From: Bacteroidales bacterium
GTDB taxonomy: Bacteria > Bacteroidota > Bacteroidia > Bacteroidales > F082
Direction: 5' to 3'
Length of the DNA: 46,990 nucleotides
Assembly (NCBI GenBank): GCA_016290215.1
Contig: JAEETH010000023.1
Location: 1-46,990, forward strand
Each line of letters opens with the position of its first letter. Position 1 is the first letter of the stretch. Below the pieces are notes generated by a model. That model did no database searches. It worked only from the letters and a program-made list of their open reading frames with translations, and was not told where the DNA came from. The position numbers were made by a program, and so were the translations under genes. Below are positions 41,201-46,990 of this stretch, piece after piece.

Positions 41201-44200
41201 TTTCCTCTACCTCCAATGGTGACATAGCCACCTTCGGCAGGATTGGCAGTGGCCGTAATGTTGTAGTATTCAACGGATGACTCCTTAGTAAGAATGAGTT
41301 GGTTCTTCTTCGACAGAACATCATAATTGGAACTTTGCGATGTTGTGGGAGATGACGGGTTGTAGTTGGTGTTGTCTGAATAAATGTAAATCGTCTGGTT
41401 TCCATTGGCTGCGAACACACGGCAAGCCATGTGAGGCGAATAGGTATATTCACCAGTGTTATCATCAGTAACAAGAACCACATTGGATGTGCCATCATAG
41501 TTAAATGGTGTGTTTAAAACGATGGTTGTCCAATCGTTGGCCACCATAGTGACGCTACCGCTAAACACCTTATCGCTACTGGAAACAGAAATCCAGTCAG
41601 TCTTGCTGGAGAAGCTGCTCTTGGTCGTGGCCTTCAGATAGAAGTCAAGGGTACGGGTCTTTTCTGCACCACCATTATAGAAAGCGATGCTGGTGATAGC
41701 ACCTGCGCTGCCCAATTCAGCTGAAGTGTAAATCTGTTCGGTGAATGAGTACTTGTAATAGTTGTAGGTCGGCAGGTATTCGTTTGTCTCAGTACCGCTA
41801 CCAATAGCGACACCAGAGGCAAAGTTGGCCACCAAGTTCGTATTACTTGTGACATTGAAGGTGTATTCAGCATTTGTGGAAACTATATTGCCGTCCTGAG
41901 TCCAACTCGTGAACATGTAACCATCGGCGGGCGTGGCAGTCACGGTGCAGGATTGGTTGTAGTTGTATTGGCCACCACCACTAACGCTACCGTAATTGGA
42001 GTTGTTGGCAGAAGCATTAACCGTGAAGATTTGGTTGGGAACAACGGTGAAGTCACCTTCCCAAGTGTTGCTACCGTTGACGGCCCTATAATGCAAAGTC
42101 ACAGGGGAGCCCAAGGTCACGCCATTATTGAGAGTGAAACTGAAACCGCTCACTGTAGTAGTGGCATTGGCGGCCAAGCTGCTGAAAGTCTTGGAATAAG
42201 TGCCGAAGCTGACATTTGAATCAGTGGAGCTTAAGGTGACGGTGGTCGTGCCAGAAGTGGCAGTGGTACCCACGTTCTTCAAAGTAAGGCTCAAATTGGT
42301 GCTTTGGCCCACAAGAGCGGTGTTAGGCGTATAGCTATCGAGGGTGATAAATGGGCCATCGTTGGCAATTGCTTGGATGGTTGTAATATAAGGCTGACGT
42401 TGGTTGCGTGTGACCACAATCATCACATCACCAGCGCTGGTGAGACCAGAAATCTCCACACTGATAGTGCCACTTGAAGGCACTTGAGCCACACCAAGGA
42501 TTTCGTTGTTTTTGGTGATGGACACATAGGAGCCAGCATCAGCACTCACCGAGAACGAAGTGGCACCAATGTTAATGGTGCTGGCGTGACTCACATTGTT
42601 GGCAGCCGGGTTGTTCAGGTAAGGCATCACGGAGCCGTCGCCCAAGCACTGGTAGGCTCTCCAATAATATTCGTCGGTAACGCTGCTGGTGTAACCTACA
42701 GCATGGGCGTATGTCACGGCAACATTGCCGATGTAAGGCATGGAGTTCAAGGTGTTGAAGCCTGTGTCGTCAAACGCGGCGTCATACATACCCGTAGTGG
42801 TCGATGAAGTGGTTTGCACCGTGCTTGCAACGTAGGAGAAAGCACCAACGCCAAAGTAATAGTCCTCATACCAGTAGGATTCCGGAATGGAACCGATGTA
42901 ACCGAAGGCGCCCTTATTGGCGGCACGGATCATGGTCTCGCCCAAGCAGGGTTTGTATGTGCTATTGCCCCAGTTGGCTGAGAGGCAGCAGTTGGCCACA
43001 ACCCACAAATACTTGTCGTTGTTGGTCATTGCATTCGCGTTGGAATTGGAGAATTCCGGGTCAGCCAGCTCTTGAATATCGCCATGAGCGGTATAGTTGA
43101 CAAAACCGACATTGTTGATGTTGTTCCAAGCAGCGGTTTGGCCTGATGCAGTAGTGATATAAACCGTAGGATTAATGCCATGTGCACTGTTATAATAGTT
43201 GTTGTTAGCATACTGGATGGTGGGCTTGCCGACTCTGTTAGTCCAGCTAGCATCCCAACCGGCAACGAGCAATGTGTTGTTCAAGTAAGTCGGGTCGGAC
43301 ATGGTGTACTTCTCGTAGGTCAAAATCTTGTTGACCAAGTTGCTGAGCTCCGTGGTGGACGACACCGACATACGGCTCATGAACATATCATGATAAACGT
43401 CACTGTCGATAGAAGCATACTCATTATCGTTGATGCAGTTTCCGTAGGTACTACCACAACTCCAATTCGTCTTATAAGCAGGAACAACGGTCTCGTCACC
43501 AACAATGACCAAGAAGGTCGGGTGGTTGGCATTGTATCTGCTTTGGATCTCAGTGCGAATGGTCGAGGAAGCGGTGCTGCTGGTAACAGTGTAGATATCA
43601 ACATCGATACCCTTTTGTTTCTTCCAAGTCAGCCAGTTTTGGAAAGCGGTGCTGCTTTGGTAGTCAGAAGTGGCAACCACAAGCATCTTCACTGGTGTTC
43701 TGTAAAGATCCTGGTGGTCATCGTATGCACTACGAACGGCTCTTTCGTTGAACAGCTGCTTATAGACAATGTCGAAATAAGGGCTGTAGGTCTTCACGAG
43801 CATGTCCTCGGTGGCACGTGCATCGGCACCGTCAAAGAAGACTTCCACTTCGATGTTGTTGAACACACGAATGATGTTGTTGACGGGGTCGTAGCTCACA
43901 GGCTCGATGGTCATCTTGCCGAGTTGCACACCACGCATGGTACCCATCACGTTGACCGTAGCCATAGGCGTGCTGCGGAAACCGCGGGTCGACTGGTAGG
44001 CCGCCTCATTCATGACGAAAGGCACTTCCTCTGGGTTCTTGTCCTTACGCAGTGAAGGCTGGCGAGGCACCAAGGTATGGATGCCGTAGTCTTCAAGGCG
44101 ATAGTCGGTGCTGCTGAAGCTCGTGATTTCGACGCGCGGACGGGCACCGAAAGGCACGGCGATAAGTTCGTTCACGACGGGAATTTGAGGGTCACCCTCG

Positions 44201-44424
44201 TTGCCGCCGATGACAGTGTTGGGCAGGTTGAGCCACGAGAAAGTCCCGCGCTCACTTGCATAGTCCTGCGCCTCAATGGTTGAAAAAGAGAACGACGCCT
44301 TGAGGCTCGTCATGTCGCTTTTCACGCATTCGGCTTTGTCAACCGAACGCAGCTGAATCTGTTGCTGTGCAATGACGCTAATGCTTAGCATCATGGAAAG
44401 CAGAATAAAAAACGCTTTTTTCAT
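38230..44424 (-). CDS. Second gingipain-like C25 protease with adhesin modules and T9SS domain
   Basis: The 2064-residue protein has a signal peptide (1-19) and a gingipain-propeptide-like start. The C25 catalytic domain carries His in NYTAHGDIQE (H447) and Cys in VVANCCLSANW (C479 or C480). It also has a CARDB-like segment (about 680-790), InlB-type repeats (several copies of the GTITGAGSFAEGQTCTL pattern), a fibronectin-like surface domain, the cleaved-adhesin domain nearly identical to that of the 29489-34879 protein, the GWGWWSTYIE ... LEPGYGYMYKS module, a GAFVGNECRG domain and a T9SS sorting domain ending NFAKLVVR. It would be an extracellular, surface-anchored endoprotease/adhesin. It has its own -7 box and terminator. 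It is a clear paralog of the first protease, but their catalytic domains are well diverged. Confidence 0.92.
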   Translation of the reverse strand: MKKAFFILLSMMLSISVIAQQQIQLRSVDKAECVKSDMTSLKASFSFSTIEAQDYASERGTFSWLNLPNTVIGGNEGDPQIPVVNELIAVPFGARPRVEITSFSSTDYRLEDYGIHTLVPRQPSLRKDKNPEEVPFVMNEAAYQSTRGFRSTPMATVNVMGTMRGVQLGKMTIEPVSYDPVNNIIRVFNNIEVEVFFDGADARATEDMLVKTYSPYFDIVYKQLFNERAVRSAYDDHQDLYRTPVKMLVVATSDYQSSTAFQNWLTWKKQKGIDVDIYTVTSSTASSTIRTEIQSRYNANHPTFLVIVGDETVVPAYKTNWSCGSTYGNCINDNEYASIDSDVYHDMFMSRMSVSSTTELSNLVNKILTYEKYTMSDPTYLNNTLLVAGWDASWTNRVGKPTIQYANNNYYNSAHGINPTVYITTASGQTAAWNNINNVGFVNYTAHGDIQELADPEFSNSNANAMTNNDKYLWVVANCCLSANWGNSTYKPCLGETMIRAANKGAFGYIGSIPESYWYEDYYFGVGAFSYVASTVQTTSSTTTGMYDAAFDDTGFNTLNSMPYIGNVAVTYAHAVGYTSSVTDEYYWRAYQCLGDGSVMPYLNNPAANNVSHASTINIGATSFSVSADAGSYVSITKNNEILGVAQVPSSGTISVEISGLTSAGDVMIVVTRNQRQPYITTIQAIANDGPFITLDSYTPNTALVGQSTNLSLTLKNVGTTATSGTTTVTLSSTDSNVSFGTYSKTFSSLAANATTTVSGFSFTLNNGVTLGSPVTLHYRAVNGSNTWEGDFTVVPNQIFTVNASANNSNYGSVSGGGQYNYNQSCTVTATPADGYMFTSWTQDGNIVSTNAEYTFNVTSNTNLVANFASGVAIGSGTETNEYLPTYNYYKYSFTEQIYTSAELGSAGAITSIAFYNGGAEKTRTLDFYLKATTKSSFSSKTDWISVSSSDKVFSGSVTMVANDWTTIVLNTPFNYDGTSNVVLVTDDNTGEYTYSPHMACRVFAANGNQTIYIYSDNTNYNPSSPTTSQSSNYDVLSKKNQLILTKESSVEYYNITATANPAEGGYVTIGGRGNTDKFQIELTEDFENWSNTPYNWQNDATYPWTVVSEGQDGSFALKSGNAGTDNSTSTIEVTVDIPVDGQFSFDLWSRGESTNDSQDWDVSRFYIDGEQMFQYGQHSGWESYSGNITAGSHTFKWTYKKDGSVNPTGDCFIIDNIVFVSGESGDSASGTFYEGQSCTVTATPNTGYSFVNWTENGTTVSTNASYTFTVTGDRDLVANFSQTAQMYTITATANPTNGGTITGAGSFAEGQTCTLIATPAAGYTFTNWTKNGSVVSTNANYSFTVNEAGAYVANFTLNSYAITASVNPANAGTVTGAGTYNHGASVTLTATANTGYTFTNWTKNGTQVSTNATYTFTVNEAAAYVANFTPNSYVITAIPEPVEGGTVAFGSKNNRDELVYDFEDGWQGWTTFQGSTTSPNSWMHNTEYPTSNNNFSTGYGYNNSDGFMLSESYISGSSSGAGQAVTPDNYLVSPQVRLGGSISFYAGARNTSYCAEKFSVMVSTTDNTNAASFTTVETWTLSLSSAGYNSTPYTVDLSAYSGMGYIAIRHFDCYDQWFISVDNVTIVEGEVEDSSISGTFNHGETCTLVATPNADYHFVNWTENGTVVSSNANYTFTVTGARDLVANFSQEQTTDEQTVEMPNGWGWWSTYIETNLNDLETALGTNGLSIVSQVGSVSYLSGYGWDGTLEAIDLARMYEINVNGNVELTLNGLVANPANHEITISNGWNWIGYPVQQSMSLANAFANFTPANGDLIKSKTAFATYENGNWTGGLNTLEPGYGYMYKSTANTTKTFTYPSNRGGDVKANMTSDNNHWTSDHSRFANNMNVLAVVELDGAEAYNDNIEVGAFVGNECRGSVRLMRVENSGRYMAFLTIHGETGEPVSFRVLDDNGEREVEETIDLRINTVVGEMNKPFVLHANDSELVLFPNPVSKGEVFNLTMPSNIDMKGARVEVYNALGNLVRIETLNGDNTKMAGMLTAGVYTVKVTDRQGNVNFAKLVVR
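39535..40100. repeat. Adhesin-coding block, copy B (of two)
   Basis: Gapless partner of 31235-31800 (offset 8300) with about two dozen base differences. The sharp drop of identity outside suggests gene conversion or recent module exchange. Confidence 0.9.
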
Positions 44425-44473
44425 GTTGTGTAGTTTAAGTTATGTTTATAATTATCCAAATTTAAAAAACTGC

Positions 44474-44481
44474 CAAAAATA
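44474..44481 (-). promoter_or_regulatory. -7 box of the second C25 gene
   Basis: On the minus strand TATTTTTG fits TAnnTTTG, about 50 bp before the ATG at 44424. No clear -33 box. Confidence 0.4.
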
Positions 44482-44614
44482 CAAATTTTCTCTAATATAT
44501 AATGTATTCTTGTCGCTTTTTTTGCTTATTTGGGTGACAATTTTTTATGTTTCATGCTTAAAAAGTGCCATTACAAAACAAAAGACATCCCAAAGGGTAT
44601 CTCTTGCGTATAAT

Positions 44615-44655
44615 AAAAAAGTCCTCCGTATCGAACGATACAGAGGACTTTTTTT
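44615..44655. terminator. Bidirectional terminator after the hydrogenase genes
   Basis: AAAAAAGTCCTC (44615-44626) pairs with GAGGACTTTTTT (44643-44654), and GTATC with GATAC inside. It is flanked by A-runs and T-runs on both sides and ends the minus-strand hydrogenase unit. Confidence 0.88.
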
Positions 44656-44682
44656 ACGTACTACAATTAATAAATAAGGTGT

Positions 44683-44710
44683 GTAGAGACGCGGCACGCC
44701 ACGTCTCTAC
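44683..44710. repeat. Palindromic REP-like element (GTAGAGACG / CGTCTCTAC)
   Basis: Perfect 9-bp arms GTAGAGACG (44683-44691) and CGTCTCTAC (44702-44710) around CGGCACGCCA. It lies between the NuoE-like stop and the terminator. From memory, similar TAGAGACG palindromes are dispersed in many bacterial genomes. Confidence 0.7.
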
Positions 44711-44721
44711 TAACAACCGAT

Positions 44722-45198
44722 TTATTTGTACTCAGCGAGCACGTCCTTCACGCGGTCGGGGGTCATACGGCCGTAGACCTTGTCACCGACTTCGATGACG
44801 GGGGCCAGACCGCAAGCACCGACGCAGCGGAGGCAGGTCAGTGAGAACTTACCGTCGGGAGTGACCTCACCAACGTTGATGCCCAGCTGACGCTTCAGCT
44901 CGTCCAGCACCTTCTCAGCACCACGCACGTAGCAAGCAGTACCCAAGCAAACGCTGATCGGATACTCGCCCTTGGGCGTCATGGTGAAGAAGGAATAGAA
45001 CGACACGATGCCGTAGACTCTCGAAACCGGGATACCCAATTCCTTAGCCACCAGCTCCTGGACCTCAGCAGGCAGATAGCCATACTCGCCCTGAACCTTG
45101 TGCAGCACATTGATGACCTCACCCGGCTTGTTGCCATACGACTTGCAGACGTCCTTGATGAAGTTAACCTTAGCTTCTGATAATTTAATAACTGCCAT
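44722..45198 (-). CDS. NuoE-like [2Fe-2S] subunit of NAD(P)-linked [FeFe] hydrogenase
   Basis: This 158-residue thioredoxin-like ferredoxin has cysteines C84, C89 (CLGTAC), C125 and C129 (CLRCVGAC), the four ligands of the NuoE/HndA/HydC family, preceded by the usual helical N-terminus. It would pass electrons between the NAD(P)-binding flavoprotein (NuoF-like, not in the window) and the catalytic subunit. It starts 35 bp after the hydrogenase gene ends, in the same direction, and is the last gene before a terminator. The length is normal for the family. The gene order here (catalytic subunit first, NuoE-like last) differs from the NuoE-NuoF-HydA order that I know from Thermotoga and Desulfovibrio. 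Confidence 0.93.
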   Translation of the reverse strand: MAVIKLSEAKVNFIKDVCKSYGNKPGEVINVLHKVQGEYGYLPAEVQELVAKELGIPVSRVYGIVSFYSFFTMTPKGEYPISVCLGTACYVRGAEKVLDELKRQLGINVGEVTPDGKFSLTCLRCVGACGLAPVIEVGDKVYGRMTPDRVKDVLAEYK

Positions 45199-45233
45199 AT
45201 TTATTTCCTTTCTATTATTTACTGGTTATTGAA

Positions 45234-46990
45234 TTACTCGCTGATCTCGACGTGTTCTGACTTGTCGAAATAGTGGGTGTGCAGCAGTTCGTGTGACTTG
45301 TGGCCACAAGGCTCACCAAAGTACTCTTCGTAGATCTTCTTGATCGACGGATTCTCGTGTGACTTACGAATCGGTTTGCCAGCATCCTCGCGGTAGATGG
45401 CTTCCGTACGCTTCTTGATGATCTCGCTGTTGCCATGGTGGTAGGGCTGACCAGCGCCGCCGACGCAACCGCCGGGGCAGGCCATGACCTCGATGGCGTG
45501 GAACTGTTCCTTACCTTCGCGCACTCTCTGGAGCAGGGCGCGGGCATTCGACAGACCGTGGGCGATGCCGATGTGGATGGGCGTACCATCAAAGTCAACC
45601 CAAGCGTCACGGATGCCTTCCATACCACGAAGTTCAGTGAAGTCAATCTTAGGCAGCGGCTTGCCAGTGAACACTTCGTAAGCGGTACGGGTGGCAGCTT
45701 CGATCACACCACCAGTGGCGCCGAAGATGACAGCGGCACCCGTGGATTCGCCCAGCGGGTCGTCGTAGTCCTCGCTCGGCATGTCCTTCAGGTCGAGGTT
45801 GAACTGCTTGATCAAGCGGGCCAACTCACGGGTCGTCAGAACGTAGTCGATATCCGGGTTACCGTCCTTGTAGAATTCCTTACGCTTGCTTTCGTACTTC
45901 TTGGCCAAGCAAGGCATGATGGAAACGACGACGAGGTCTTCTCTCTTGATGCCCATCTTGTCGGCCCAGTAGTTCTTGGCGACAGCGCCGAACATCTGCA
46001 TAGGCGACTTGGCGGTTGAAGGCACATCCAACATGTCGGGGAAGTTGTGCTCGAAGAAGTTGACCCAACCCGGGCAGCAGGAGGTCAGGATAGGCAGACG
46101 GACACTCTTGTCGCCTTCCATGAATCTCTTGATACGGCCGAGAAGCTCAGTGCCTTCCTCCATGATGGTAAGGTCAGCAGTGAAGTCGGTGTCGAACACA
46201 TAGTCGAAGCCGAGACGACGCAGGGCAGCGGCCATCTGACCGGTGACGATGGTGCCGGCGGGCATGCCGAACTCTTCACCGAGGGCCACACGCGTAGCGG
46301 GAGCTGTGTTGACGATGACGGTCTTCTTGGGGTTGTTGATGGCAGCCATGACGTTGCGGGTGTCGTCCACCTCGCTCAGGGCGCCGACGGGGCACACCTG
46401 GACGCACTGACCGCACATGACGCAAGGCGAGTCGACGAGATCTTGCTCGAAGGCAGGAGCCACGACGGCGCTGAAGCCACGGTTGATGGCGCTCAGGGCA
46501 CCAACGGTCTGGACATTGTTACACATGTTCTCGCAACGACGGCACATGACGCACTTGTCCATGTCGCGCACGATGCTGGGCGACATGTCTTGGCGGTAGT
46601 GGCTCTGTTCGCCCTTGAAGGGAACTTCGCGGATGCCGAGGTATTGGGCCAGGCTCTGGAGCTCGCAGTTGCCGCTCTTGGCGCAGGTCAAGCAGTCGGC
46701 CGGGTGGTCACTGAGGATCAGTTCGACCACGGTACGACGGGCGTTGATGACGCGGGCGCTGTGGGTCAGCACTTCCATGCCTTCCACACAGTCGGTGGCG
46801 CAAGCCGGGGCCAGGTTACGACGCGGACGGCCGTTGAAGTCTTTCACCACTTCGACGACGCAAACGCGGCAGCCACCGGGTTTGTTTTCAAATTTCATTC
46901 CTGCCAGTTCAAAATAGCAAAGGGTAGGAATATGGATACCAGCCATGCGGGCGGCTTTCAGGATAGTAGTGCCTTCCGGGACCTGGATCT
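45234..46990 (-). CDS. [FeFe] hydrogenase catalytic subunit HydA/HndD, 5' end outside window
   Basis: About 585 residues are visible; the frame is open to the right edge (QVPEGTTILKAARMAG precedes the first internal Met at 46946), so the N-terminus is missing. In residues counted from that Met, the protein has an N-terminal [2Fe-2S] domain (C10, C26, C29), a His-ligated cluster (HPADCLTCAKSGNC, 81-94), two [4Fe-4S] clusters (CVMCRRCENMC and CVMCGQCVQVC) and the H-cluster motifs L1 TSCCPGW (288-294), L2 MPCLAKKYESKR and L3 MACPGGCVGGAG. It interconverts protons and H2 in the cytoplasm. With the NuoE-like neighbour it probably belongs to an NAD(P)- and ferredoxin-linked, possibly electron-bifurcating, hydrogenase. 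All H-cluster cysteines are present. Confidence 0.96.
   Translation of the reverse strand, partial: IQVPEGTTILKAARMAGIHIPTLCYFELAGMKFENKPGGCRVCVVEVVKDFNGRPRRNLAPACATDCVEGMEVLTHSARVINARRTVVELILSDHPADCLTCAKSGNCELQSLAQYLGIREVPFKGEQSHYRQDMSPSIVRDMDKCVMCRRCENMCNNVQTVGALSAINRGFSAVVAPAFEQDLVDSPCVMCGQCVQVCPVGALSEVDDTRNVMAAINNPKKTVIVNTAPATRVALGEEFGMPAGTIVTGQMAAALRRLGFDYVFDTDFTADLTIMEEGTELLGRIKRFMEGDKSVRLPILTSCCPGWVNFFEHNFPDMLDVPSTAKSPMQMFGAVAKNYWADKMGIKREDLVVVSIMPCLAKKYESKRKEFYKDGNPDIDYVLTTRELARLIKQFNLDLKDMPSEDYDDPLGESTGAAVIFGATGGVIEAATRTAYEVFTGKPLPKIDFTELRGMEGIRDAWVDFDGTPIHIGIAHGLSNARALLQRVREGKEQFHAIEVMACPGGCVGGAGQPYHHGNSEIIKKRTEAIYREDAGKPIRKSHENPSIKKIYEEYFGEPCGHKSHELLHTHYFDKSEHVEISE

Noticed and set aside
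43180-44055. 291-codon plus-strand open frame
   Set aside because: Antisense to the C25 catalytic domain, which has clear motifs; the plus-strand translation has no recognisable domain.

Overview
The window looks like the chromosome of an anaerobic member of the Bacteroidales (Bacteroidota). The sequence evidence is: several TAnnTTTG -7 promoter boxes with AT-rich leaders; large secreted proteins ending in a type IX secretion (T9SS) C-terminal domain; gingipain-like C25 proteases with cleaved-adhesin modules; a BspA-type leucine-rich-repeat protein; a fimbrillin-like lipoprotein; a DUF3127 protein; and anaerobic redox genes (rubrerythrin, rubredoxin, flavodiiron protein, [FeFe] hydrogenase). 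I cannot assign genus or habitat. No tRNA, rRNA or CRISPR array was seen.

Layout. 1-4987 (-): 5' part of a nonribosomal peptide synthetase, C-A-T-C-A, running off the left edge. 5407-7259 (+): two-gene operon of a small anchored protein and a fimbrillin-like lipoprotein. 7599-10018 (+): a low-GC type II restriction-modification pair preceded by a strikingly structured leader, followed by a small conserved-looking gene at 10045. 10319-16989 (-): outer-membrane porin (probably frameshifted at its 3' end), STAS anti-anti-sigma protein, lipoprotein, Cache/SpoIIE phosphatase with fused anti-sigma kinase domain, and mnmE. 17057-18397 (-): SSB-like DUF3127 protein and a DEDDh exonuclease. 18505-21328 (+): oxygen and peroxide detoxification set (rubrerythrin, rubredoxin, flavin reductase-rubredoxin fusion, flavodiiron protein) with palindromic repeats between the genes. 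21419-44424 (-): about 23 kb of five giant or large secreted proteins (LRR adhesin, T9SS protein, C25 protease, M14 carboxypeptidase, second C25 protease). 44722-46990 (-): NuoE-like subunit and [FeFe]-hydrogenase HydA of a multimeric NAD(P)-linked hydrogenase, running off the right edge.

How the parts fit. The SpoIIE/HATPase protein and the STAS protein supply phosphatase, kinase and substrate of a partner-switching pathway; the STAS gene sits directly upstream of the porin gene. The M14 and C25 enzymes share a C-terminal module of about 160 residues and look like an exported proteolytic system, but only three of the five large secreted proteins carry a T9SS sorting domain. The redox genes would reduce O2 and peroxide using rubredoxin electrons, protecting oxygen-sensitive enzymes such as the hydrogenase.

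The least explained structure is 7700-7922: nested inverted repeats resembling a three-way-junction RNA, then an intrinsic terminator, then a perfect 12-bp hairpin touching the methyltransferase start codon. Other notable points are a 22-bp repeat element inserted in frame in the LRR gene and a 566-bp block about 96% identical between the two C25 genes.
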